Below are positions 1 to 8,155 of a stretch of DNA of 64,000 nt, one piece after another; positions within the stretch are counted from its first letter, which is position 1; each line of letters starts with the position of its first letter. Where the stretch lies: assembly GCA_964030475.1 (NCBI GenBank), contig CAXIPT010000001.1, positions 11,499,823-11,563,822 on the forward strand, read 5' to 3'. This DNA comes from Tethya wilhelma (lineage: Eukaryota; Porifera; Demospongiae; Tethyida; Tethyidae). A program made the position numbers and the translations under genes. The notes beneath the pieces are model-generated. The model searched no databases. It was not told where the DNA came from and saw nothing but the letters and a program-made list of their open reading frames with translations.

Positions 1-936
1 GTAAAATTATTGGTAATGGTACATTATGGTTAAGAATAAATGCTACTGGAGATTAAATTCTAAATAGTCACGTGAGAAATAAGCTAGTACTTATACACGT
101 GGACCAGGCCTCTACACCACGTGTAAAAAGACTCAAAGAAACCGATACTACACCTACTGGATCCTACTATGAAGACTACCTACCAGACTCCTATATAAAG
201 CCTATGCTAGATTCTACCAGAATCCTACTTCAAAGTCAATACTAGGATCTACCGGACTCCTGCTATGGGAGTGGTCCCGCCCTCTCTGTAGCGTACCACA
301 GGTAGGGAGATTAAAGGGACCGAAACCTGTGGTGCTGCAACTATCAGTTAGGGAACTCCCCTGATGACCGGTGCTCTCTACAGGCAACTGAACTGAATAA
401 AAAAGAAACTGTCCAAACATGTTGTTATGTTGTTTAGTATGCTTGTCATGTATTCAAAACATTCTGTGAATCATCAGATCAATTAATTTTTTTATCCAAA
501 AAAAAAAAAAAAAAAATTTTTTTTGCTGCCCTTGTCAGTGGTGGACAAAAGCCCTCCCACAACCCTATATCTCAACCCCCAAACACATCACGTGCTCACT
601 GCACGGGACTATCAGGCTGCTTTCCTGAAAGGGATTGCTACTTGGTAGTCGGGAGGGAAAACCACAGTCACCGACCCAGGGGTGGCAGTTTTGGATCTTC
701 GGATTCAAAGTGTGGTTGCCATGATGAGAGTGGCTTAGGAATTAAAATGGAAAATTAAAATTAATGGTAAAATCTAAATACATACCAACTTCTAGAAATG
801 CAGTCTGATGAATTCATGGAGCGTTTAACACATTAGAGTAATGCACCCCATTTTATAACTGCATATAATGCTCATAAAAGTCAATTTAATTCATCTTGCT
901 TAATCATAATATCATATTAGTACCTGAACATCTAAA
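1..936. other. Gene-free 5' flank
   Basis: No credible coding region is visible. The stretch holds an A19 run followed directly by T8 at 498-524, and several short repeated CCTACT/CTACC-type motifs between 140 and 260. The last few hundred bases, up to the ATG at 937, may belong to the untranslated leader of the Penelope-like element. I could not find its 5' boundary or any flanking duplication. Confidence 0.5.
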
Positions 937-1533
937 ATGAATCCTGAAGACTACATCCGAAAGCAAATCACCACCTACAAGAAACATCTAGAAAGTAAAA
1001 AGAAGCTAGAAAAAATCTTGAAGAGGCAAAACTCCATGAAATCATTCAGATCAATTCCCAAAGAATATCGTCCTCGCCATCTAGAAATTCCACAACCAAA
1101 TTCCTTACATGAAGAGTTCACACGTCAATATGAGCACCTCTTCTTTTCACATCTAAACAAAGTTATAACACACAACACTATTACACTCACAATAGAAGAA
1201 GCCGAATTGGAAAGCATCATCACAATCACTGAACACCACCTAAGCTCACTAAACATTCCAACAGAAAATGTGATACAACTACACCAAGTGTTCCTTTCCA
1301 ACATTGGTCTAGAAAATCGCCAACCAATACCAGAGCTAAGCTACAGATTCCATAACTATACAACAACACCCAGCGATAACACTACCCCATCTCAGCCACT
1401 AAGCTTAACAACAACTTCCGGATCCAACTTAAAAAGGAAACGATCAGATGATAGTGAAACACCTACAAAGAAACACCTCAAACAAGACCATTTTTTAGCC
1501 CAAGGCCAAAAAGTACCTCCTTTACCGACCTAA
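937..1533 (+). CDS. PLE N-terminal region (198 aa)
   Basis: This is the N-terminal part of the Penelope-like polyprotein. It is Lys/Arg- and Gln-rich with predicted helical segments, and has a basic nuclear-localisation-like cluster around residues 168-182 (KRKRSDDSETPTKK). The ATG at 937 is the first in the frame and follows an AT-rich leader. The frame stops at 1531-1533, while the adjacent -1 frame is open from before 1497 straight into the reverse transcriptase. That frame carries the conserved PLE pre-RT segment (NLSS...LLNKGLSFAP, 1542-1608). The stop is therefore caused by one frame change and not by the real end of the protein. No enzymatic domain is seen in this part. Confidence 0.75.
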   Translation: MNPEDYIRKQITTYKKHLESKKKLEKILKRQNSMKSFRSIPKEYRPRHLEIPQPNSLHEEFTRQYEHLFFSHLNKVITHNTITLTIEEAELESIITITEHHLSSLNIPTENVIQLHQVFLSNIGLENRQPIPELSYRFHNYTTTPSDNTTPSQPLSLTTTSGSNLKRKRSDDSETPTKKHLKQDHFLAQGQKVPPLPT

Positions 1534-3905
1534 CCATACATAACCTAAGTTCAGTACAACTAACACAGGCAGACATCCAACTCTTAAACAAAGGACTCTC
1601 TTTTGCACCAAACACAAAGACAAATACACACCATGACAGTTTTCACCTCAGACTCTTAAAAGAATTTGAAAATTTTGCCGGATTGTTAAGGTTCACATGG
1701 GTCAAAACAGTAAATTCAACTACTACACAGAGGTACAATTGTTCTCCTGCAACTCCTCCAGCTCCTCTTCAGCTAACAAATTCCACATCAGAAACGTCAT
1801 TTGTATACAGAAAAATGAAATTCCTCCCAAAACCTACGTTTACGTCATCTGTTCAACGCTACTCAGGTTACAACACCCTTGAAAACTACATCGATCTTAC
1901 AAAAAATACGATCGATCAGCAACTACCTTTACTGTTTAAAACCACTTCAAGTAACCTAACAGAAGCCCAAAAGAAGTCGATAACAAAAATTAAAAACAAA
2001 CAGGAATCTCTCACAATTAAACCAGCTGATAAAAACTTAGGAATAGTTCTGATGAACACAGAGGACTATATATCCCAATGTGCAGTACATCTATCCGATA
2101 CAACGACATACAGAAAAGCCATACAGTATCCTCACCACGATATCACCTCACAATTACAAACCACACTCATAGCATTTAAACCAGATCTCCACACTTATAA
2201 CAAAAGGCTGTACGAATATTTATTACCAAAACCTAATAATACTCAAATACCACAATTTTATGGACTTCCAAAAATCCATAAAAAATACACACATCTGCCT
2301 CCCCTTCGTCCCATAGTTGCCCACTCAAACTCACTTCTGAACCCAACAGCACGCTTTATTGACCATATGCTGCAACCTCTTGCCAGATCCTACCCAGATT
2401 ACTTACACAATTCTACATCACTAGCTCTCCTTCTCAAAGATCTCCAAATCCCAGAAGAAGCAGTACTAGTATCACTAGATGTTGTAAGTTTGTATCCATC
2501 TATTCCTCAATCAGAATGTTTACACGTCATCTACGAAGAAATGCAATCCCACCGAGATCTAATGCTTTTCGACCCCAACCTGATTATCCGATTGCTACAT
2601 ACCAATGTTAACTACAACTATTTCAGTTTTGCTACCTTAATATTCCAACAAATCAAGGGAACAGCAATGGGAGCAGCCTTTTCACCATCTATAGCAAATA
2701 TCTTTATGTCAGTGATTCTAAAGAAATTCCTCGATACCCAAGAACAGCAACCAATTCTTTTGGTTCGTTATATTGATGATATCTTCATAATATGGCCTGA
2801 CATACGTACGTTAAATAACTTTGTCACTAGTTTAAACAACTTCCACCCCTCATTACACTTCACCCTAGTACACTCGTTAACATCCATCGACTTCCTAGAT
2901 CTTACTGTGTACAAAGGGCCTATGTTCCCTTTCACCAGTATCCTGGATGTTAAAACTTTTCAGAAACCACAAAACCTCTATCAATACCTCCACTATACGT
3001 CCAATCACCCAAGATCACAATACAAAGGACTAATAATTGGAGAGTGTGTAAGATATATACGTACCAACTCAAACCCAGACAACTACAAAGCTATGGTACA
3101 CACCTTCACCCAAAGGCTACTCAACAGAGGTTATCCACAGGAGCTAATTGAGCGTACAACGTGTTTAGTCAAACACCACAATCGCAACAAGTACCTATTG
3201 CAGTCTCAACCGACACAAATCCTAGTGAAACGGCCACCACTCATGAAATGCTTGCCCCCACCACAGTTCCAATTACTCAAAAAGATTGTGCTTCAAAACT
3301 ATGGTCCAATTCAACGTGTCCTTCCTTCTCCGAAATTCATTGCCTATAGACACAGAACACTGAAACAACAACTGGTGCATGCCAAAATTATTCCAACAGA
3401 TGAACAACTGATTGACCTATGTCTAGCCCTAGACCACCATCCCATAACCAATCATGTCACAGAAGGAACTATGCCAGATATACAAGAGAGAACCATTTCC
3501 ACTCAACCCTGCGGGCATCCCCGATGTGCAACGTGTAAGCACCTAAACTGTAGTCCCCAATTTACTAGCACTCGTACCAAAGTCTCCTACCCAATAAGAT
3601 ACTCCTTTAACTGTAAATCATCAAATCTAATCTATCTCATCACCTGCAAAAAATGTAAAAAACAATATGTAGGCAAAACAACTAAACAATTAAATGTAAG
3701 AATTAACCACCACCGTACAAACATTTCAACCAAAAAACCTATATACATTTCCAAACATTTCAACCTTAAAGATCATTCTATACACAACCTTTCAGTACAG
3801 CCAATCGATAAACCATCATCCATAACTGAAATCGATCAGCTGGAAAAATTCTGGATCACCACACTTAAAACTCTTGAACCAGATGGACTAAAGTGTTGTT
3901 TATAA
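1497..3905 (+). CDS. PLE reverse transcriptase plus GIY-YIG endonuclease
   Basis: It copies element RNA into DNA at a nicked target. Numbering from the codon at 1683, the RT core shows motif A with D266 (SLDVVSLYPS), motif B near 326 (GTAMGAAFSPS) and motif C YIDD with D365/D366, so the catalytic triad is intact. An upstream LPKIHK motif typical of PLEs lies before motif A. A Cys linker (CGHPRCATC, from residue 610) precedes the GIY-YIG domain (LIYLI at about 649, then YVGKT and the NHH region). The frame stays open upstream of 1683 to about 1494; there is no ATG near the junction, so translation must come from the upstream ORF. It ends at a TAA just after LKCCL. Length and order match complete family members. 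Confidence 0.9.
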   Translation, partial: SPRPKSTSFTDLTIHNLSSVQLTQADIQLLNKGLSFAPNTKTNTHHDSFHLRLLKEFENFAGLLRFTWVKTVNSTTTQRYNCSPATPPAPLQLTNSTSETSFVYRKMKFLPKPTFTSSVQRYSGYNTLENYIDLTKNTIDQQLPLLFKTTSSNLTEAQKKSITKIKNKQESLTIKPADKNLGIVLMNTEDYISQCAVHLSDTTTYRKAIQYPHHDITSQLQTTLIAFKPDLHTYNKRLYEYLLPKPNNTQIPQFYGLPKIHKKYTHLPPLRPIVAHSNSLLNPTARFIDHMLQPLARSYPDYLHNSTSLALLLKDLQIPEEAVLVSLDVVSLYPSIPQSECLHVIYEEMQSHRDLMLFDPNLIIRLLHTNVNYNYFSFATLIFQQIKGTAMGAAFSPSIANIFMSVILKKFLDTQEQQPILLVRYIDDIFIIWPDIRTLNNFVTSLNNFHPSLHFTLVHSLTSIDFLDLTVYKGPMFPFTSILDVKTFQKPQNLYQYLHYTSNHPRSQYKGLIIGECVRYIRTNSNPDNYKAMVHTFTQRLLNRGYPQELIERTTCLVKHHNRNKYLLQSQPTQILVKRPPLMKCLPPPQFQLLKKIVLQNYGPIQRVLPSPKFIAYRHRTLKQQLVHAKIIPTDEQLIDLCLALDHHPITNHVTEGTMPDIQERTISTQPCGHPRCATCKHLNCSPQFTSTRTKVSYPIRYSFNCKSSNLIYLITCKKCKKQYVGKTTKQLNVRINHHRTNISTKKPIYISKHFNLKDHSIHNLSVQPIDKPSSITEIDQLEKFWITTLKTLEPDGLKCCL

Positions 3906-4343
3906 GAATATATTTTGTGTGTCATAATATTATGCTTCGTTATGTTGTACATGTGCAAATTCAAGAAAAGGGTCTTTTGAACATAATACCTGTACCAAAT
4001 ACTAAGCTACATAATCACATTGTTACAGTAAGACTAGAGTTCAATGAAACTAGAATCTACAGTCAGTAAGTCTATACACCATTTTACAGGGAATACGTAG
4101 CTACTTCAATTATTTAATTCAGTTACTCTTATAAAGACCACCTTTAAAATACCACTAGACTTCATTAAACATAAACACAAAACTATAGCAAGTCACAGAT
4201 CAATAAAATACCTGAATCAGATTAAGTGACGAATAGCAACAAAGAAGGAATAAATAATCCACATTAATCGCTGAGGATAATAGATAGTCTTCAATAGCCT
4301 TGAATTGACTGGCAGCTTTTTTACACTAGGTTAAACACCAAGT
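3906..4343. other. AT-rich spacer, likely PLE 3' tail
   Basis: There is no open frame of note. The sequence is AT-rich with scattered AATAAA-like words. The first part probably represents the retroelement 3' untranslated region. I saw no hammerhead ribozyme core here. Confidence 0.4.
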
Positions 4344-4613
4344 CTAAGCAAATTCTAAGTCGTCCCGACCATAATACCATCTCAATAGCTTCACCAAATC
4401 CTGAACAGCATCGCAATTGAATACAAAGGTGACCGGTCCTGTCTCCAGCATTATCAAATTAATCTGATTTAGAACAATCTTCTCAACTGTCCTACGATCA
4501 ATCATTCGTCTCTCAGATATGTTAGTGGCAATACGTAGAAAGCCATCAAAATATGCGTCCACCACACAGCCATATACATACTCCTTCTCCAAGCCTTGAG
4601 TAGCCATGGCCAC
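4344..4613 (-). CDS. Unrecognised small protein (89 aa)
   Basis: An ATG-started minus-strand frame of balanced composition with mixed hydrophobic and charged residues and no low complexity. A motif such as NCDAVQDLVKLLRWYYGRDD looks like a folded helical segment. I do not recognise the family. An E-box-like CCACGTGG lies just upstream of its start (about 4623-4630). It stands between two transposons and could be a small host gene, one exon of a larger gene, or a chance frame. No signal peptide or membrane segment is evident. Confidence 0.3.
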   Translation of the reverse strand: MAMATQGLEKEYVYGCVVDAYFDGFLRIATNISERRMIDRRTVEKIVLNQINLIMLETGPVTFVFNCDAVQDLVKLLRWYYGRDDLEFA

Positions 4614-4663
4614 ACAATCCTGCCACGTGGTATAACATTAATCAGAATAACCTGCCCAAAACG

Positions 4664-4703
4664 GGGAGTGGTCCCTCACCCTCGGGGGTGAGGGATCACT
4701 CCC
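4664..4703. repeat. Perfect-looking hairpin, 18-bp arms
   Basis: The arms GGGAGTGGTCCCTCACCC (4664-4681) and GGGTGAGGGATCACTCCC (4686-4703) pair with one G-T wobble around a 4-nt loop. A second GC-rich stretch and a T run follow, and then the CA microsatellite. It could be a foldback-element end or a cruciform-prone site. Confidence 0.75.
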
Positions 4704-4732
4704 TCCCCCGCCCCCGAGGGTTTTTTTAATTA

Positions 4733-4733
<1 letters not shown>

Positions 4734-4775
<42 letters not shown>
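4734..4775. repeat. (CA)n microsatellite
   Basis: An almost uninterrupted CA dinucleotide run of about 42 bp. Confidence 0.95.
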
Positions 4776-4919
4776 ACATTACCACACTGGACATGTACCA
4801 TGTAATCAAGCTGTGTCTGTTTGGCCATACAGTATGTCACCCATGCATTAGGCACGCCTTGTTATGTAAATCACACCTTGTCAGTTCTCACAACATGTGG
4901 AAATTGTGGTGTAGGTTGA

Positions 4920-4973
4920 GTCTAACGGGGTCCACCTGATACCAGTTTCCCTAGATCTATAAACCCGTTAGAC
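4920..4973. repeat. Inverted repeat GTCTAACGGG / CCCGTTAGAC
   Basis: Ten-bp arms at 4920-4929 and 4964-4973, perfectly complementary. Just downstream of each arm region there is a copy of CCAGTTTCC. The pair lies upstream of a TATA box and may be a regulatory palindrome or a small insertion scar. Confidence 0.5.
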
Positions 4974-4991
4974 CAGTTTCCTCACCATGAG

Positions 4992-4999
4992 TATAAAAG
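4992..4999 (+). promoter_or_regulatory. TATA box-like element
   Basis: TATAAAAG, about 250 bp before the HIRAN ORF start on the same strand. An N at 5173, probably a contig join, lies between them, so assignment to that gene is uncertain. Confidence 0.3.
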
Positions 5000-5249
5000 A
5001 AATCCCTTAGAGTTCCTCATTTTTCCTCAAGTAATAGCAGTTACATGCAAGCAAAACTAGTATTCAGTGATTGTTACCAACTGTGTAAACTTAATTGCGA
5101 AGATTGAGTTCTCCTGTGCTAGCCAGTCAAGACCACTAAAAGGTACATGTATTTATCTGATTTTACAGGTAANTTGGGCTCGACACAATTAACCGCATAC
5201 GATGAAAAATTTTCCACACGTTGAGATCGAGAGAGATGAGTGATAAGAC

Positions 5250-5726
5250 ATGATGGATTCTTATTCAGTCAATACGATCGTTAGAGGCTACCACGTCTAT
5301 AAAGATGTTTGGGAAGCTACCCACGGACAGCTGCTTCCTTGCGAGAAGGAACCTGGTAACATTCATGATCTGTACGCCGTAGCTATAGTTGACAGTGCAA
5401 GTGGAGAACCAGGGAGTCGAGTTGTTGGCCATGTGCCTCGTGCTATATTGTCAGTTTGCTATTTTTTTCTCGGGAAAGGTGGTAGCATTACTTGTCAAGT
5501 GACAGGCTCAAGACAACACTCAATAGACCTGCCCCAAGGTGGCCTGGAAATACCGTGTCAGCTAACTTTCTCTGGTGGAAACCAGGTGATTGTCAAGATG
5601 CGAAAACTCCTCCAAGAAGCGTATGTAGCTGGTTTACTCACATCATGTAGTAAGGAGAAGAGTCTTCAACAGGATGACAGTCCAGCAAAGCAGCCAGAAA
5701 AAAAAACGGAGAGTCGAGAAAAGTAA
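5250..5726 (+). CDS. HIRAN-domain protein (N-terminal part of HIRAN-Ulp1 fusion)
   Basis: Residues 9-110 form a HIRAN domain: VRGYHVYKDVWEA opens it, followed by EPGNIHDLYAVAIV, VVGHVPRAI and a late LEIPCQLTF strand. HIRAN domains bind DNA ends or remodelled forks in HLTF/RAD5-type proteins and also occur alone in transposon-linked ORFs. The frame ends just after an A9 run (5698-5706). Read with one A fewer it would pass directly into the C48 protease frame that overlaps its end (5674-5726), so this and the next entry are probably one protein of about 330 residues. The second ATG of the MMDS start is equally possible. Confidence 0.75.
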   Translation: MMDSYSVNTIVRGYHVYKDVWEATHGQLLPCEKEPGNIHDLYAVAIVDSASGEPGSRVVGHVPRAILSVCYFFLGKGGSITCQVTGSRQHSIDLPQGGLEIPCQLTFSGGNQVIVKMRKLLQEAYVAGLLTSCSKEKSLQQDDSPAKQPEKKTESREK

Positions 5727-6249
5727 TGATGAAACCTCAGTCGCATGGGTACAGCACGGTGGAATTCTGCTCACCGAAAACGATAAAACTCTGCTGAGTG
5801 ATGGTGATTGGCTGAATGACAAGCATATTAACTATGCCCAATCTCTCCTCAAAAAACAGTTTCCAAAGATGAGTGGTTTCAGAAGTACACTCTTGCTACA
5901 CAAGATTTCACATGGGATACAAATACTTCACACCCAAGGGAGCCACTGGATTGTTGCCTCTTCACTTGGATGCAATGGAACTGTGGTGAAGATATACGAC
6001 TCGCTCTATGAATCCCTCGACAAAAACACAAAGAGTCTAGTCCTGAATGTATTTGAGACTATTGGTGAACCAAACTTTGAAATGATGAAGATGGACAAAC
6101 AAAAAGGTGCAAGTGATTGTGGTCTGTTTGCCATAGCAGTTGCAACTTCACTTGCATTTGGCTCACAACCACTTCACTTCAAGCAACGCTTGATGAGAGA
6201 ACACCTCCTGAATTGCTTTAACTGTGGAAAGATGTCACCATTTAACTAG
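5674..6249 (+). CDS. Ulp1-like C48 cysteine protease (SUMO/ubiquitin-like protease fold)
   Basis: The C48 hallmarks are in order: WLNDKHIN (substrate-side motif), H91 in GSHWIV, D109 in KIYDSLY, Q143 and C149 in QKGASDCG. The His-Asp-Gln-Cys set is complete, so the enzyme could be active against SUMO or a similar tag. At 191 aa it covers only the catalytic core, and the C-terminus (LMREHLLNCF) resembles that of the remnant at 61.6-61.8 kb. The overlap with the HIRAN frame and a Lys-rich linker (QKKKRRVEK) at the A9 run argue for one fused product. The likely role is as a transposon accessory protein; the true substrate is unknown. Confidence 0.82.
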   Translation: MTVQQSSQKKKRRVEKSNDETSVAWVQHGGILLTENDKTLLSDGDWLNDKHINYAQSLLKKQFPKMSGFRSTLLLHKISHGIQILHTQGSHWIVASSLGCNGTVVKIYDSLYESLDKNTKSLVLNVFETIGEPNFEMMKMDKQKGASDCGLFAIAVATSLAFGSQPLHFKQRLMREHLLNCFNCGKMSPFN

Positions 6250-6410
6250 ATTTATTCACTCCTCACTTTTCAATTGTTTTAAAAATAATTAATAACAATT
6301 AATTTTATAAGTTCAACTGAACATGGTTTGAAAAATGGTGAGTGATTATGGAACAATAAATAAGGAAGAGAAAAATACTAAAAAGATAAATAGAATAGTG
6401 CGCTTGTTTA
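6250..6410. terminator. Shared 3' region between convergent genes
   Basis: A short AT-rich spacer between the protease stop (6249) and the transposase stop (6411). It contains an AATAAA on the + strand at about 6353-6359 suitable for polyadenylation of the HIRAN-Ulp1 transcript. Confidence 0.4.
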
Positions 6411-7877
6411 TTAAAGCTTGGTGATGCCGGCATGACGAAATCCATTCTTGATGATGTCTGGCTTCGATTTCATGTAATCATACAACTTCATCATCCATTT
6501 TGCACCGAGAGGCTTCACAATGCTCATTTTTGTGTCAACAGGTTGTTGCACATCCTTCATTCCAGATTGCAATTGCTCACAAATTTTGTCGGAATACCAC
6601 TCTTGAAATTGAGTACGTAGAAATTCCTTGGCTGCCTTGTTCACGCTGACATCTAAAGGTTGGAGTCTGTCAGTACAATTTGCTGGAACAATAACCAGCC
6701 TTACTTGCTTCGCTTCAAGCAAATCAAAGATTCTCTGTGTACATTGTCCTCGAAATCGATCAAAAATCACTAAGGCTGGGTGATCTGAGCAAAGTTTGAG
6801 CTCGGTTCTCTTCTTTGCAATGTACGGAAATAGAATCTTCTCCAGGTAATCAACCATCACTTTTTCATTTGACCAATGGTTCTCCGTGAAGTTAATGTCC
6901 CAATCACGGGGGAAATCAACGGGGGGTAGACATTTCTTCGTTTTTCCCTGATAGATCACCTGTGGAGGTAGAAAGTCACCGGTCATAGTAGCACCAAAGA
7001 CAGCAGTGATCTGTCTTTTGTCTTCGATTCCTGCGATTTCTACACGTTTCGACCCCTCTTTTGCCATCGTCCAGCTGGATACTGGTACATAATGAATTCC
7101 GGTTTGATCCCAGTTGATTACTAAATCACTGGGGACTTCCTCCATTTCGATGATTGCTTTGATGTCAAAAACAAACTGTGATTTTAGTCGCTCAAAATCT
7201 GGGAGAGATATTTTAGCTTTGGTGCAGGCACGCCTTTTCACAAACCCCATCCGTTCCATCAAATATTTCGCCCAGTCTTTGGTCACACAAATGTGGCCGC
7301 CATTACAAGCCAGTAGATTGCTATCGTGATTCTTCACTACACCTCTGGCACAAGCAATGCAAATGGCTGTGTTGACCACTGCTCCACTGTCTCTCAAGGC
7401 TGTTATGTAGGACTGTACTTGCTTATCCAAATCCTCACCAAGCAAAAGAGGACGGCCTCTCTTTTTGTGTTGTAACCTTTTCAGGTCCAGATCCATGCCA
7501 GCTCTTCTTCGGGCGTTAATCTCTCGCAAGTAGCTCATTTTCCACGATCTCACACTGCTTTCTTTTAGAAGATGCCCGTTAAATTTTTCCTTCCCCGAAA
7601 AGTGTCGAACAGAAGCAGTAACGCCACACTCAGCCGCCATCTTACCAATCTGGAGCCTCTCTTCTGAAGTGAAGTGTTGGTATGGTTGACGTTTCTTCTT
7701 TTCGCCGTTTTCTTTGCCAGCTAACTGAACTTGCTTCACTTCTTCATTTGCAGCAGCTATACCTGATGATGGTACCCTCTGCGAGAGTGGTCCAGTAGGA
7801 CTGGGCAAATTGGACTTAGTCGAGAAATACTTATACAGAGCCATGAACTTCTGTAAACAGCTTTCAATCACTTTCAT
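6411..7877 (-). CDS. DDE_1-type (pogo-like) transposase, 488 aa
   Basis: A cut-and-paste transposase. An N-terminal helix-turn-helix-like region (SEERLQIGKMAAECGVTASVR..., about residues 70-130) is followed by an acid-rich catalytic core. D257 lies in NWDQTG, D373 in IFDRFRGQ and D409 in LQPLDV, a DD35D spacing. GATMTGDFLPPQVIYQGKT matches the middle of DDE_1 domains. The frame is complete with no stops, so this copy may be competent. The start at 7877 gives MKVIES; a later ATG (M12) is possible. It converges with the HIRAN-Ulp1 gene inside the same element. Confidence 0.9.
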   Translation of the reverse strand: MKVIESCLQKFMALYKYFSTKSNLPSPTGPLSQRVPSSGIAAANEEVKQVQLAGKENGEKKKRQPYQHFTSEERLQIGKMAAECGVTASVRHFSGKEKFNGHLLKESSVRSWKMSYLREINARRRAGMDLDLKRLQHKKRGRPLLLGEDLDKQVQSYITALRDSGAVVNTAICIACARGVVKNHDSNLLACNGGHICVTKDWAKYLMERMGFVKRRACTKAKISLPDFERLKSQFVFDIKAIIEMEEVPSDLVINWDQTGIHYVPVSSWTMAKEGSKRVEIAGIEDKRQITAVFGATMTGDFLPPQVIYQGKTKKCLPPVDFPRDWDINFTENHWSNEKVMVDYLEKILFPYIAKKRTELKLCSDHPALVIFDRFRGQCTQRIFDLLEAKQVRLVIVPANCTDRLQPLDVSVNKAAKEFLRTQFQEWYSDKICEQLQSGMKDVQQPVDTKMSIVKPLGAKWMMKLYDYMKSKPDIIKNGFRHAGITKL

Positions 7878-8155
7878 TCGCTTCTTATTGACACCTGTAC
7901 CCTCGAGCCTCGAGCCTCGCTATTGCTAGTTAGTTTGAGCTCACGTGCACGTGTGCCCCACCCACATTACGATTGTAGTCGTGACGACCCTGTATCTTAC
8001 AAATTTCGCAGGGGAAAATTTTCGTGGAAAGCTGCCAAACCGCGAAATTCACAAAAATTTTCCCCCACAAAAATTTCCCGCTATACGGTAGTTCGACTAG
8101 TACTGTGACAATCCCCTCACTCTTTTGTGTACTTGGTTATAATCAAAACTCGATC

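Larger units (their letters stand above)
937..3905 (+). mobile_element. Penelope-like retroelement (PLE), nearly complete
   Basis: Two abutting reading frames together give the standard PLE order: an N-terminal region, a reverse transcriptase, a short Cys-rich linker and a C-terminal GIY-YIG endonuclease. PLEs normally encode one polyprotein; here it is broken once, near 1491-1497. The coding span is otherwise free of stops, so the copy is young or was recently active. No pseudo-LTR or target duplication was recognised by eye, so only coding limits are given. The roughly 350 bp after 3905 are probably 3' untranslated tail. Confidence 0.88.
5174..8090. mobile_element. Tc1/mariner-pogo-like DNA transposon with HIRAN-Ulp1 accessory gene
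   Basis: The right end is a terminal inverted repeat reading inward as TACCGTATAGCGGG and ending at 8090. Inside are a minus-strand DDE transposase and, convergent with it, a HIRAN/C48-protease gene. The left terminal repeat is missing because the sequence is interrupted by an N at 5173. However, a fragment at 15277-15457 joins the same TACCGTATAGCGGG end to the same leader (GGGCTCGACACAATTAAC...GAGATCGAG) that precedes the HIRAN ORF here at 5176-5235. That links all three frames into one element family. A TA target is suggested by the terminal TA, as usual for Tc1/mariner relatives. Confidence 0.7.

Noticed and set aside
803..835. CTGATGA near the PLE start as a hammerhead ribozyme
   Set aside because: PLE repeats often carry hammerhead motifs, but the GAAAC core and the pairing stems are not present after CTGATGA here; 361-370 fails likewise.
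4734..4775. CRISPR-like array or satellite
   Set aside because: Only simple dinucleotide repeats; no regular repeat-spacer pattern exists anywhere, as expected for animal DNA.
5698..5706. Programmed frameshift at the A9 run joining HIRAN and Ulp1
   Set aside because: The shift needed is +1, not the -1 typical of A-rich slippery runs, and a one-base homopolymer error explains it more simply.
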